In this document: positions 1 through 10,127 of the stretch, piece by piece | How positions within the stretch are numbered: position 1 is the first letter of the stretch | How the letters are laid out: each line of letters starts with the position of its first letter | Assembly: GCA_947359465.1 (NCBI GenBank) | Contig: OX375872.1 | Location: forward strand, 126,120,337-126,184,336 | DNA: 64,000 nt | Origin: Metellina segmentata | Lineage: Eukaryota > Arthropoda > Arachnida > Araneae > Tetragnathidae | Direction of reading: 5' to 3' | Translations under genes and position numbers: made by a program | Notes under the pieces: generated by a model | What the model was told of the DNA's origin: nothing | The model's input: only the letters and a program-made list of their open reading frames with translations | The model's database searches: none

Positions 1-520
1 AGTGTATCAAAGCATAAAAGAATTAAGGGTTTATTTCGACATGACTAGTGAAAAAAAAAAAGCATCGTCATTAAATGCACCAGAATCATTACCCACAGGC
101 TAATGTTATAATTCCAGATTTTTTATTTAGAATTTTCTAAAAACCAAATAAGAAAACGAGTGTAAATTTTCTAACTTTAAATTTTATCAGTGATCTTATC
201 GAGTTTTTATAGAGCAGTTGAAATTAATCATCTTTAGTTCAGGATATAAAAATAATTAGTCCAAAACATGCTTTGATGTAGATTGATTTGCTAATGGTCT
301 AAGATATATGGGAAACTACAAATAGAACATGCTGGACTCTATCCTTTGACATACTGTGTAGAAAAGTCATTTTGGGAGGACAAAACTTTTATATTGGAAG
401 CAGATTTATTTTTCTTGGATATGTAACCTGTGATTTATGACAAACTAAGTGTTACAACTTGCATTTGGAAATGCTAAAATACTAAAACTATTGATTTGTT
501 CATATTTGCTGTGGATTGTA
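1..520. other. AT-rich DNA, no gene seen
   Basis: I see no protein family, RNA gene or transposon ends here. The stretch could be upstream or 5' untranslated sequence of the candidate exon that begins at 521, but nothing in it proves that. Confidence 0.5.
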
Positions 521-574
521 ATGGATCCATCATCAAAATATAGGGCCTTACATAGGTTTATCCATCAGCTTCAA
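521..574 (+). CDS. Candidate first coding exon, unknown gene
   Basis: An ATG with G at -3 and G at +4 opens 18 codons (MDPSSKYRALHRFIHQLQ) and runs straight into a perfect GTAAGT donor at 575-580, ending in phase 0. The next plus-strand exon candidate (3385-3438) also starts in phase 0, so the two could join across a 2.8-kb intron that holds a Tc1-like and a mariner-like element. I do not recognise the protein. A 54-nt open stretch beside a donor consensus can arise by chance, so this is inference from splice signals only. Confidence 0.3.
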
Positions 575-580
575 GTAAGT

Positions 581-1400
581 TAATGCCTTTTACGGGCATT
601 TAAAAGTGTACTTAGATGGAGTAGATTTTCAGGTTCTGCGTGGAAAGAATTGAAATGCTACAGTTGGAAAGGATTATTCTGAGATACTCTGGCAGGAAAT
701 ATGAAACATTTCCAAGTGAAAAAAAGGGGCATCATTACATATAGAAAGAAAACTTCACATGTATATATAAAGCGAACATGGCTTTTCTTGGACTATCACC
801 TGTGATTCAAGATAAGCTCTTAGATGGTGATAGATCATAGATAGAAATATATTCTCAAAGGAATTCAAATGTTTTATGAAAGTGCTTGAAAAGCACACCA
901 ACTGGATGAAAGAGAAGAGATTCAAAAACTATGTTACATAGCATTTTGAAGAATGTAGTCCATAAAAGCATTCAATAGTTTGCTTATTACACCTAATTTC
1001 AGTTTTGATTCTACAGGATATAAAGATCTGAAAAATTTGACAAAATAATGAAATTACTGAGGTTATTGACTTTAAATTAGTCTCCTGATTATTTGCAATA
1101 GATACTTGCAATTACATACATTTTTAGGACTACAGGTCTCATCTATTGTAGGTCAATAATAATACTAATTATACTAAAGCATAGTCCAAAAGGCAAGAGA
1201 GTTTATACTTCATAAAACATTTAAGAGAAATTTAATATTTAAGAAAATCTACAAAATAATTAAAAATGAGCCAAATTTTTTTAATTCAATAACTTGAGGC
1301 TCTTAAAAACATGAACACATGCATTTAAATTTTAACACATGATAGATGATCATATACATGTTTTTTAACTGCTATTTCACTTTGAATTTCGAACACAATC
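581..1400. other. AT-rich intergenic or intronic DNA
   Basis: No family-level coding match is visible. A loose similarity of about 37 bp exists between 410-447 and 780-817. If the exon candidates at 521 and 3385 are real, this is intron. Confidence 0.45.
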
Positions 1401-2191
1401 TATAACAAAAATTCGACGCACTAAGGAGTTGCAAGATTGTGATAAAAATTGTTGGATGTGAAGAACATACATAGAAAAACAAACGATTCAAATTTCAGAA
1501 CAATTGAATGATTTATTTCAGAGTTTGACCGTTACAAAGGGAGGAAGTCAATAAGGTAATGGTCCATCTCTGGCCTGGATGCAAGCTGTCACCCAGCGTG
1601 GCATAGACTGAAAAAGTACCCGGATGGTGTCCTGCAGAATTTCTTGCCAAATTGTCTCAACTGTCGGGCTAAATGATTAACATTTTCGGATGATTGTAAT
1701 CTCTTTCCCATAATGTCCCAAACGTGCTCTATGGGAGAGAGACCAGGAGACCTAGCTGGCCAAGGAAGTGTTCGGAAATCTTGAAGACAATTCATAGCAA
1801 AACGTGCCATGTGTAACCAGCCATTATCTTGTTGAAAATTAAGTTTGGGGTTTTGCAAAAGGAACCGGTAACACAACCGGTCGTAGAATGTCTACGTACC
1901 ACTGCGCTGTAAGTGTACCACAATTGACTACCGAATAATATCTGGCTATCAAAGAAGATGGCACCCCAGACCATAACAACCTGTTGTGGGCATGTGTGGC
2001 GTGCCATAGTAAGGACAGGTTCCCCAAGCTGCCCTGGACATCTCCAGACACATCGGCTGTCGTCAGGATACAGTTGAAAATGGGACTCATCACTAAAGAC
2101 TATACGTCCCCAGTCGGTGCCGTTCCAAGTTGATCGAGCCCAGCACCACAGTAATTCTGCACCTTCTTGGTGCGTCGATTTTTTTGTTATA
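1401..2191 (-). mobile_element. Tc1-like element, internally deleted, with TIRs
   Basis: The ends are inverted repeats of about 30 bp: the left end starts TATAACAAAA followed by CGACGCAC, and the right end reads the same on the other strand with two extra A's. Between them lies a minus-strand Tc1-type transposase remnant. The element is about 0.8 kb, shorter than a full Tc1 family member (about 1.3-1.6 kb). The part encoding the N-terminal DNA-binding domain is missing, so this is a non-autonomous deletion derivative. Confidence 0.75.
1560..2160 (-). pseudogene. Tc1-type transposase remnant
   Basis: Read on the minus strand in order, three frames give WGRIVFSDESHFQL, VMVWGAIFFDS, FQQDNGWLHMARFAMNCL and LPWPARSPGLSPIEHVWD. 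These are the blocks around the three acidic residues of Tc1-family DDE transposases: DES, QQDN and the E of PIEH. The coding sequence changes frame near 1880 and near 2000, and the helix-turn-helix region is absent, so no active enzyme can be made. A transposase of this type would cut and paste the element at TA sites. The wording is very close to Tc1-like copies that are abundant in spiders, which is one reason for the host guess. Confidence 0.85.
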
Positions 2192-2233
2192 GAGTATAGT
2201 TTTACTTTATCCTGCTTTACATGCCACTTTGTA

Positions 2234-3058
2234 CAGGGTGTCCTAAAAGTACCTGTTATCTAACTTTAAAAAAATTGACTGAACATGTTTTTTTTTAAAT
2301 TATTGAATAACATCGTCTGCTTATGGTTTTATTGACTCTTTAATATTTATCGTTTGATTTTCTTTGCACTCAAGTTGTGGGATAATAAAGTTCCAGGTTA
2401 TTTTGTTCTTCATTGCAAGATGAATTTATCACGCATTCAGAGCATTGCGCTGTTTGAGGCTTATTTTGAATATAAATCATATGAAAGAAGAATTTTGGTG
2501 AAATAAATATCCAAATGATGCAATACGGAGTAAAGATACGCTATATCAACTTATTCAACAATTTGTTGCATTATTAGAAGTGAATGAACGAGACTCTTGA
2601 TTCCAACAAGACGCTGTAATCTGCCATACAAGGTACGAAACCATAGGAAAGCTTCCAAGATTTTTTTGGCGATCGACTCATCTCAAGAAACTTTTAGCCA
2701 CCTCGTTTCCTAATCTGTGCATCCTTGACATTTTTCTGTGGGGATATTTAAAGAACTAAGTTTATGAAGATATTCACCAAACAATAGGTGATCTGAAAAT
2801 TGCCATTACTCAATGGATACAAGAAATCACTCCAAGCATCTTGATACGCTTTACTGAAAATATCCACAGAGTTCAGCTTTGCCTCCAAGAAAAAGGCGGA
2901 AATTTTGAACATTCATATTTCATGCAAGTTCACATTTTTTCCCTTCGTTAGGTTAAAAGTGCTTTATACCACTGGCATAAAAATAATTATTTTAAAGTTT
3001 GCTGTTTTTGTATAATAAATTCACGAATCGTCAGTACGGGAACTTTTAGGACACCCTG
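2234..3058 (+). mobile_element. Mariner-like element with TIRs and TA duplication
   Basis: CAGGGTGTCCTAAAAGT at 2234 is matched inverted at 3058, with TA flanking each side (2232-2233 and 3059-3060). The 825-bp body contains a plus-strand transposase remnant. Length and decay show that it is a dead, internally deleted copy. It lies next to the Tc1-like element that ends at 2191. Confidence 0.85.
2420..2915 (+). pseudogene. Mariner-type transposase remnant
   Basis: The start gives MNLSRIQSIALFEAYFEY, like the N-terminus of mariner-type transposases. Further on, one frame gives PPRFPNLCILDIFLWGYLKN and then a helical tail ending GGNFEHS. The PRxPxLxxxDxFLWGYLK block carries the last catalytic acidic residue in this superfamily. 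Multiple stops and frame changes lie between the two parts, and most of the catalytic core is gone. Confidence 0.7.
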
Positions 3059-3384
3059 TAGTATTACTGTGTGGTAGTATTTAATTGTTTTAGTATGTTT
3101 TCTAAAAAGATTTGGTTTTGTTTTCATGAGAAAATGAGTCTGGGAAAGTTATGTTTAAAAATTATATTTACCTACTGGTACCTTAGGGGGTCACACTGTT
3201 GTTTTAAAACTCCTGATAAAAACTGTATTCTTACGTCACATTATCAGAAAAATAACTTTCTGTTTATCCAATACGGGTATAAATCAACATAGGTAAAATT
3301 CTAGTTCTTGGAGTAACTTTAATAATTCGAAGTCAAGCTTTTCAATTATTTGAACCCTAGTCTGTGCCACTTTTGATTATTTAG
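3059..3384. other. Intervening AT-rich DNA
   Basis: A 73-codon plus-strand open frame at 3071-3292 has no recognisable family and a Phe/Lys/Cys-rich composition typical of chance frames in AT-rich DNA. Nothing else stands out. Confidence 0.4.
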
Positions 3385-3438
3385 GTGAATGCAACTGAGC
3401 CTCACAATTTTGACCACTCAGGCCGTATGCTTTACAAG
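3385..3438 (+). CDS. Candidate internal exon, unknown gene
   Basis: The 54-nt block encodes VNATEPHNFDHSGRMLYK and lies between a pyrimidine-rich acceptor (TTTTGATTATTTAG) and a GTAGGC donor. Phase is 0 at both ends, compatible with the candidate first exon at 521-574. Residue composition looks like a real protein, unlike nearby frames. The reverse complement has a stop in the equivalent frame. I do not recognise the family. It sits only about 95 bp from the end of a minus-strand exon candidate, so either the two genes overlap or one call is wrong. Confidence 0.35.
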
Positions 3439-3532
3439 GTAGGCTTTTCACTTAATGAATATTAACATAACTCAATAGTATTGCACACATTAAACATGAT
3501 TCCATACAAAACCATAGCAAAAGACAACAATT

Positions 3533-3640
3533 TTATAAAAATAAGACATCTAAATGGTCTCCATCAGGGTGGGGCAGACTGAGAAAAGAATCATCTCTGG
3601 CATCTTCAGAATAACTGGCACTCTGTAGTAGGATGGAATT
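3533..3640 (-). CDS. Candidate last coding exon, unknown gene
   Basis: On the minus strand a strong acceptor (CTTTGTTTTTCAG) is followed by 35 codons and a TAA stop. The peptide begins NSILLQSASYSEDARDD and ends LPHPDGDHLDVLFL, an acidic, Ser-rich tail of the kind seen at the C-terminus of regulatory proteins. GC content rises locally compared with its flanks, as expected for coding DNA. Further exons would lie at higher coordinates, but I could not identify them with confidence. The gene is not recognised. Confidence 0.45.
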   Translation of the reverse strand, partial: NSILLQSASYSEDARDDSFLSLPHPDGDHLDVLFL

Positions 3641-4671
3641 CTGAAAAACAAAGAACATAAATTAGAATAAATTGAAAATTGCTCTAATTAAAATTTTATA
3701 ATACTAAAAATGAACAAACTATTTGTATATGTGATTAATTGCAACTATAAATAAAAATTATCACAAAACCTAAATTTGAATATAATGTATGGGATGAGTT
3801 TCAATAATTACATCATTCAAAAACCAAAGTTCAGCACATCTTGTTTCTCCAATTGCCATTTACAAAAATTATGAAATTATTGTAAGAAATTAAGTTCCTC
3901 TAACAGAATTTTATACATTTTAATGTGGAAAATATGGAATTTTTTTTGTAAGACTGAGTAGGATTTAGCACAAGCATCACTAAGTGAATTACATCATTGT
4001 GGAATCAGGTAAGTCTGTAGCTTTTACTAGCTGACCATAACATCAAGGTATGAAAACAATCATGATTTTTTTTAAGAGTCATAAAAATCAGATAGATTAG
4101 ATTCAAATTGGATTTTAATGATTTTTATTCATTCATTGCCTTTACATGCTTAAATTTGTTATATGAGACATGTAAATCACAGTATAGATCTTAAATAGTA
4201 TTGATTATTTATTTCATTAATATATATATAAAGATTTAGTAAAATTTAAAAGGGCAAATTTTTGAAAGATTGAAACAATAAAAGTGATTATTGGGTTTTG
4301 TTACTTTTATTCTTCATTTGAATTGTATTTCATGATGCAAATCCGTCCTTAAAATTTTAAATAATAATTTTAATAAGGGGAGGAAAATACAATTTTTTTT
4401 CTGGCCTTTTTGTAACCCAACTTGTTTTTTATGGACACCTTTCATGCCTGCTAAACACGAAAAATCTAAATTTAATTTCAGTGGCGAAATTGTTTTCTAT
4501 TAAAAAGTAAATTCCATATTATGGAATACAATGTATTAGGATTATTGATTATTTGTGTAAAGATTTCAAAAAATGTATCTGTTCTCTTTACCTTGCTAGA
4601 TATGAGACATGTAAATCACAAGACTCTAGGTAGCATATTTTTTGTTAAACATTAATACATGTACAGTGAAT
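3641..4671. other. AT-rich DNA, possibly intron
   Basis: No gene or transposon is recognised. A 21-bp sequence starting ATATGAGACATG occurs at 4161-4181 and again at 4600-4620 in direct orientation, of unknown meaning. Confidence 0.45.
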
Positions 4672-5799
4672 AAGTTTTTATATGAAAATGACACATGAAT
4701 TATTATAATTTCTAAAGATATCTCACCAAAGATTCAAAACTACATAAGACGTATATTTAACACTAGAGAATATGTACGCAGCAAAAATTCCTTAATTTGC
4801 ACAAATAAAAAGTAATTAATTAAAACTTTTGAGAAAAAGATACAAAATGAAAGGCAAAAAACTTTACATACAAACTATGTAAATTGATTAGAACGTACAG
4901 ACTAGATGTCCAACCTTCAATCATAGCTATTGAAAGAAAAAGAACTATTGTATAGTTTAAGTAATCAGTTAAAACAATTTTTATACCAGTAGATCTCCTA
5001 AAATGGAAATACTGAAAGCTATTCGCGAGTAGGTGAAAGTAGAAAAGACGGTTTATCAATGAGAAAAATTGGAGAATCGCAAAAAACAAACTTAACAGAA
5101 GAAAATGTCTCGAGTTTGCATAGAATACAAGCCCTTAACTTTCTGGGATTCTATACTTTTTAGGCATGATTAAAATTTTTGTCTATGGTTCAGATGAATG
5201 AGTTATGGCAAGGAGTAAACCAAATCAACAAACAGAAACAAATAACTTATGTAGAACTGTAAAAAACAGCAGAAAAAGTATAAGGTTGCATGAATTCTCC
5301 TGGTGTGAATAATTTATGTTTTGTTGAGAAGATAACATGGATAGTTACGTGTACCGAGACATTTCGAAACAAACTGCCCTAGCTAGTGCTACGAAATTGT
5401 CTCTTGGAAGAACATTTATTTTCCAAAATGATGATTCAAAACTCTGAAACACTCTGCAAAGAATGGTATCTTTACCACGTGTCGTAGCAACTTCACACTA
5501 CGAGTCTCCTGATTTAAACCACATGAAACACTTATGAGAAAATTTTAATTAACATCATACTAGAGCAAAACAACGGGCTATGAAACACTTATGGCAAGTA
5601 ATCGGTAGTGAACTGAAAAATTATGATACCAGCATCAAAGATAGACTAAAAAGAGCCATTCTGGACGTGCCTGGAAGAAAATTACGTCAGAAACAAAGGG
5701 AGCCTAAACTTGAGGTCATAAAAGTAAAATCAGGTTCAACTGACCACTAAATAATAAAACACAAGGAAAGTAAAATTTTTAAAAATATTTTTCAGTGTA
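4672..5799 (+). mobile_element. Degenerate Tc1-like element
   Basis: The left end TACAGTGAATAAG near 4672 resembles the inverted right end TACACTGAAAAAT, which finishes at 5799. Between them is a plus-strand Tc1-type transposase in decay. The size, about 1.1 kb, fits a nearly full-length Tc1 family member. The ends are imperfect, so the boundaries are approximate. A hAT-type MITE was inserted directly beside the right end. Confidence 0.6.
5030..5745 (+). pseudogene. Tc1-type transposase remnant, near full span
   Basis: The plus strand gives, in order, KDGLSMRKIGES (the helix-turn-helix start), IKIFVYGSDE, EDNMDSYVYRDIS, GRTFIFQNDDSK and SPDLNHMKHL. These correspond to Tc1-family blocks of the DNA-binding domain and the three catalytic segments. 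In family members the third segment has the form SPDLNPIEH. Stops interrupt it at many points (for example after SDE and after DDSKL), and the third acidic position has changed. It is an old, inactive copy unrelated in detail to the one at 1401-2191. Confidence 0.75.
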
Positions 5800-5802
5800 C
5801 AG

Positions 5803-6358
5803 TAGGGCTTGAAATACCCGGGTGCACATGAAAATAAAATTTTGCACCTAATTTTTTACCTCTCGGTGCACACAGTGCACCTATTGTTAAAAAAAAGTGA
5901 GGGGAAAGGTATTTTATGTTATTTTGATGTCTGAACAAAATATCAGTATCGACCTCTCGCTCTAAAGGAACATAATTAAAATTCCGAAATACACGCTATG
6001 CAAAAACTAATCCAGAAAATGCTGTTTTGCAATGGAAGAAAAATACAAACAGAAGGATGGACACTAAACTTTATAGGAAAAGATCTGCCAAAAACGTAGA
6101 CGTTTCTGATTGCCCACCGATGTCTGATGATGATTGAATATTTGCAAGTAATAATTTTGCAGGTAAAAATTTTTTTTTTAAATACTTTAATTTACTATCT
6201 ACTAGTAACAAATCTAAACATACCCAACTAATAAAGTAGTTTACATTACTTTAATGCTCTTTTATTACGGTTTTTTAAATGTGCACCTAAAATATTATCT
6301 GTGCACCTAATTTAAAAACTTAGGTGCACCTATATTAAAAAATCTATTTCGAGGCCTG
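5803..6358. mobile_element. hAT-type MITE with iterated GTGCACC motifs
   Basis: The ends TAGGGCTTGAAATA (left) and CAGGCCTCGAAATA (right, inverted) are similar, and an 8-bp duplication with one mismatch flanks them (GTGTACAG at 5795-5802, GTGTACAA at 6359-6366). Eight-bp duplications and (C/T)AGG ends are hallmarks of the hAT superfamily. Each end carries several copies of a GTGCACCTA-type motif, for example at 5855, 5875, 6286, 6301 and 6323. Subterminal repeats of this kind are transposase-binding sites in known hAT elements. No transposase is encoded. Confidence 0.7.
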
Positions 6359-6366
6359 GTGTACAA

Positions 6367-6740
6367 AGAATTTTTTGCTTCACATTTGCCACGTTTCTGT
6401 GTAATTATGAATTATGCGTTAAATTATATTAATGTTTCTGCATAGATGCAATAGAAGCTTTCTATGCAATTATGCTCAAGTTTTACATTTCTATTTCTGC
6501 AATATTTATATTCTACAAATGCCACTTATTTCAAATAGTAAGTGCGTACAAAAACTTATTTTAATCACGGTAAAAGGATTTTGAAATTACTACCACTTTT
6601 AATACTAAGTTAGAATTAATTAGAGTCATGATGCTAGATCAATATTTTGCTTTAGCGAATATTAAGAAGTTATTCCTAATAAGATTAGTCGATTTTCTTC
6701 CAGAAAGTTTAATAAATAAACTAGTGACTGAAGGGCACCT
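6367..6740. other. AT-rich DNA, no gene seen
   Basis: This follows the MITE and leads into a duplicated segment. No coding or RNA signal is recognised. Confidence 0.4.
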
Positions 6741-6882
6741 ATACTAGCTTTTAATATTCTGAAACAAATGTTAAACAGTACTGATTCCTTCATCAGAAAC
6801 AGCAAAGCTCCTAATGAAAGGGCATCTGTTAAAGCCTGCATAACCATTCCAGAGAAGACTCCAAAATTAGCAAACATATACT
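6741..6882. repeat. Dispersed direct repeat R1 (partner 8035-8177)
   Basis: This stretch of about 142 bp is repeated in the same orientation at 8035-8177 with roughly 90% identity. On the minus strand it is part of a 71-codon open frame (6662-6877) that is hydrophobic. The equivalent frame in the partner is broken, so coding is unlikely. Confidence 0.8.
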
Positions 6883-7018
6883 ACTGACCACTTCTTGGCT
6901 AGCCCGGCGTTGCTGGAGAATTCGTGGCCTATTAGATAACAGCGGAGTTGCCCGTGGTGTTGGTTTTCTTCGAAGCAAACAAAATGGAAATTCGTCGTGA
7001 CGTCACATTCTCCTGCGA
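6883..7018. other. Short spacer with higher GC
   Basis: The spacer is GC-richer than its surroundings and includes a TGACGTCA palindrome at 6998-7005, the sequence of a CRE. No gene context supports a regulatory role. Confidence 0.3.
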
Positions 7019-7140
7019 AAATATAAATATTTAATTGAAAAATTATTTATTAAAACAAAATCAAATGTATAAGTTATCTATCTGGTGTCAAATTTTCAGC
7101 AGATTTCAAATCAGTTGAAATTTTCAATCTATCTTTAACG
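7019..7140. repeat. Diverged tandem repeat S1 (partner 7241-7368)
   Basis: A block of about 120 bp is repeated about 225 bp further on. The best conserved core is CAGATTTCAAATCNGTTGAAA followed by CTTTAACG. Confidence 0.65.
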
Positions 7141-7240
7141 ATCCTGTTTAACAAAAAAAGAACTAAACAATACCAGTTCAAATGCTTTACATATTTTTTC
7201 TGCTTTCCTTCGCTAAAATCGTAAGAGAGAATTCTCTTGC

Positions 7241-7368
7241 AAAAACATAAAAGATATTCAATTAAAATTTTTTATTTATTTAAAGAAAATCATATTTTTA
7301 GGTATCGATTTAATGTGAAAATTTCCGCAGATTTCAAATCCGTTGAAATTTGTTCTCTCTCTTTAACG
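7241..7368. repeat. Diverged tandem repeat S2 (partner 7019-7140)
   Basis: This is the second copy of the S block. It ends exactly where the hAT-type MITE at 7377 inserted, and its continuation appears beyond the MITE. Confidence 0.65.
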
Positions 7369-7376
7369 TTCTATGA

Positions 7377-8025
7377 CAGTGATTCTCAACCACTGGGACA
7401 CGGCACTTTTGTGTGCCGCCAAATTTTAGAAATGTATATAGTAAAAATTATAATGCTTTTTTTATTATGAGTAAAGTTTGTTCAAATTAAAGAAAAGTAC
7501 ACTGTACAAGAAAAATGTTGTTTTTACAGTTAAATACCATATTTTTAACAGTTTTTATCTTTGATAACTGTGACTTTTCATAAAATGGAATATTAGCCCC
7601 AACGTGATGCAGTTATCCCATGATAGCCAAAAAAGCTTTAAAAATGGTATTAACATTTTCTACATCTTATTTGTGTGAATTCGGATTCTGAGTATTAACC
7701 AACATAAAAACGAAAAAAAAATCGAGACTGTTAAATGTTGAAGACGATCTGAGAGTAGCATTGTCATTTTTACGTCCAAATATAAATGAAATTATCAAAA
7801 AACATCAAGCTCAAATTTCTCATTAAAAGTATTCTTATTATTACCTTGTAATTAATCCCTTTATAAACATATTGTTGTTTTTGTAGTACACAATACATTA
7901 TTTTATTTTAGATTCAAAATTATTATCAAAAACCATTTTACACCGTGTATTATAGGTTAGTAAACAACTTTCAAACTTATGTTTTTCTTTGTAAGCCGCG
8001 ACAATAAAAAGGTTGAGAATCACTG
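7377..8025. mobile_element. hAT-type MITE, 649 bp
   Basis: CAGTGATTCTCAACC at 7377 is matched perfectly inverted at 8025. The flanks carry an 8-bp duplication with one mismatch (TTCTATGA at 7369-7376, GTCTATGA at 8026-8033). Both features are typical of hAT elements, and this TIR type is common in animal hAT families. The interior is AT-rich and non-coding. Confidence 0.85.
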
Positions 8026-8034
8026 GTCTATGAG

Positions 8035-8177
8035 ATACTAGCTATTAATATTCTGAAACAAATGTTAAACAGTGCTGATTCCTTTATCAGAAACAGCAGA
8101 GTTCCTAATGAAAGGGCATCAGTTCAAGCCAGCGTAACCATTCCCGGGAAGACTCCAAAAATTAGCAAACATATACT
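8035..8177. repeat. Dispersed direct repeat R2 (partner 6741-6882)
   Basis: This is the second copy of the R block, beginning directly after the MITE's target duplication. Without the MITE it would adjoin the S2 block. Confidence 0.8.
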
Positions 8178-8179
8178 AA

Positions 8180-8444
8180 GCTTGCCCTAGGAGTTGGACC
8201 CCCTTCACCCAACACTTTTTCGATAAACACATGGCCCTCAAAAAAAGTAAACATAAGAAATAATATAAATAACTAAATATCCATCAGAAGAAGCGCAAAG
8301 TTCTAGAGAACCAAACATCTTTTGTCCAAAAATTATTTTGGTTGGGGCTTCGTTTCTTAAATTAGAATTAAAGATTGGAAAAACACAGAAATTATTTGAA
8401 TGAACAATTAATAAAAACAAAGTAAAGAGTTTTGAAACAAACAT
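8180..8444 (-). pseudogene. Possible piggyBac-like transposase fragment
   Basis: On the minus strand a 68-codon frame contains TKIIFGQKMFGSLELCAS followed by SDGYLV. After a stop, another frame gives FEGHVFIEKVLGEGG. The order FG-K-x-W/F...C-x-S-x-GYL...EGK...LG-GG resembles the block after the catalytic core in piggyBac-type transposases. The match is short and broken, no TTAA-flanked ends were found, and the call is tentative. Confidence 0.22.
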
Positions 8445-8462
8445 ACTTATAAGTGATGTGTT

Positions 8463-8600
8463 TTACTTCATTAATTTCCCAAAGTTCGCACCATACCTAA
8501 TATCCCAATTAATGCTACCATCTCCAACAAGCAATCCGGTTGGGAGGCTCCCCACATCTTTCGAATTTATACGAAACAAAGTCTTTTTAAAATGAAGCAT
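8463..8600 (-). other. Small open frame of 45 codons, unknown
   Basis: The minus-strand ATG at 8598-8600 opens 45 codons. The middle part, DVGSLPTGLLVGDGSINWD, has Gly/Pro/Asp-rich composition more like protein than the surrounding DNA, and GC content rises locally. The sequence could be an exon, since a GT follows the Ile-Arg codons near 8500, or a transposon fragment. No family is recognised. Confidence 0.22.
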
Positions 8601-9252
8601 CTTTAAATGTTTACAAAAATATAAAACTTAAAACAAGAAGTAAAAAAATGCACAAATGATATCCAAACAATACATATAAGTTTAGTTGTGTTGTATTGGC
8701 ATGTGTAAACATTTCAAGTGTTACGTGAAAAAATGACTACATAAATAATTTTAATTATGAAGTTATTTTCATTTATTAAGCACGTTGTGCTGCTCCTGTG
8801 TGACGTTAATTAAAAATATCAATACCAATGTTCAATTATTTTTTCAATGAATTATTATTTATGCTTTTTTTTTTTCCTTGGAAATTCTTGTATTTTTCGC
8901 AAGTCTAATGCAGAGTGTTATTATCACTCCGGTTTCTCAAAAAAAAGTATTTCACGTTGATTTTACGATATCGTTTCAAAAATAATTTTCATTTGCACAA
9001 AGCTATATTTAAGCCATCATAAATTTTGAATGTTAAACTGAATCTGACAATAAAGGAGAGCCAGATTCAGATTGTTGTTTTGATTTGTTTTCAAAACTAA
9101 AAGTTGCACTTGTTTTCAGCCATTCTTTCCTTGTATCTCTTCATTTTGTGTTTAATTACTCTGTTTTGAAAAGAAAAGAATGGCATTGCAGACATTGGCA
9201 TGTAATTTAAAACTTCAAATGCTTTTTTGCTACAGATGGTTAGTTTTTACCA
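8601..9252. other. AT-rich DNA, no gene seen
   Basis: It contains one copy (8780-8816) of a motif of about 40 bp that recurs at 12.9-13.6 kb. Nothing else is recognised. Confidence 0.4.
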
Positions 9253-10127
9253 CCATAATTTTTATAGGTTAAGTAAAGTTGTATTTCAAAAACATATCAA
9301 CATGCAGAAATTAAAGTGTATATTCCTGGATTTTAAAACTGTCCATGTGTTCCCAAGGTCTTTTATAATAATGCAGAATGTCTAAATTATTAGTGGAATT
9401 TAATCTGTATCTAATGGCATTTCAGATTTAAGGATATCTAAAAAAACACCATTTTGCAGGTTAAATGGGAGCTTCTTTCCAAGCTATAAAATAGCATGAT
9501 CCATTACAGTGATATTCTCATTGATGTGGTCTGTTTCCTTGATCAGCTTTCATTGGGTATGCATTGCCTCTTGCCTAAATATCTATCAAAATGAAAACAT
9601 TTCACTTTTGTCTCATTTCGCATTGCATTTCTATGTCTTTTTCTTCAATTTATAGAGATGTCTTTGGTAATCTCTTTCTTGTTAGAAACAATGGCTTGAC
9701 TGTTGATTATTTTAGCAGAGTGCATTGATAAATGATAGCGTAAATTCAAATTAGTTTCGTCGCAGTTATTGCACCCATTTGTAAAAGATATATATTGAAG
9801 TCTGGAATTTTGTTGCCCTATGAGGGGATTTATTGTTCATTTGTGCTAATGTGATGCTTGTGAAAACAACTTTAATATATACTTTCAGAAGTCCCATCTG
9901 AAGAAAGAAAATAAATGCTTAGATGCCTGCTATGATACTGCTTGCCAGCTTTTCTATAAAAAAAAGCTTGTATAAAATATGTATTGTATGTGTGTTTCAA
10001 TTTTAAACTTCAATTTTTGAAACAAGATTTTACTTTCTTTCCAAGTTTCTAAAAAAGTAAACATTGCAGACACTAAATTTTTGTCTAGAAACACTTCTGT
10101 TATCATTTTGGGATTCTTTAAAACAAT
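9253..10127 (+). repeat. Diverged outside copy of macrosatellite block Y
   Basis: The whole stretch aligns, same strand and same order, with the block at 18597-19525 in the first array unit. Shared runs include GTATTTCAAAAACATATCA, TCTAATGGCATTTCA and GCATTGCATTTCT, and near the end TTCTGTTATCA. By eye the identity is roughly 70-80%, far below the 98-99% seen between array copies. Homology begins at CCATAA (9253), exactly at the base that follows the LTR-like sequence in the array unit. It ends near 10127, just before the array's B module begins. It is either the local source of the block or a dispersed repeat. Confidence 0.85.

Noticed and set aside
410..817. Loose similarity between 410-447 and 780-817
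   Set aside because: It is too short and too diverged (about 70%) to call a repeat.
4820..5089. 89-codon minus-strand hydrophobic frame
   Set aside because: It lies inside the plus-strand Tc1-like relic and is the shadow of AT-rich transposon sequence.
6998..7005. TGACGTCA palindrome as a CRE regulatory site
   Set aside because: A single 8-bp match without a promoter or gene nearby.
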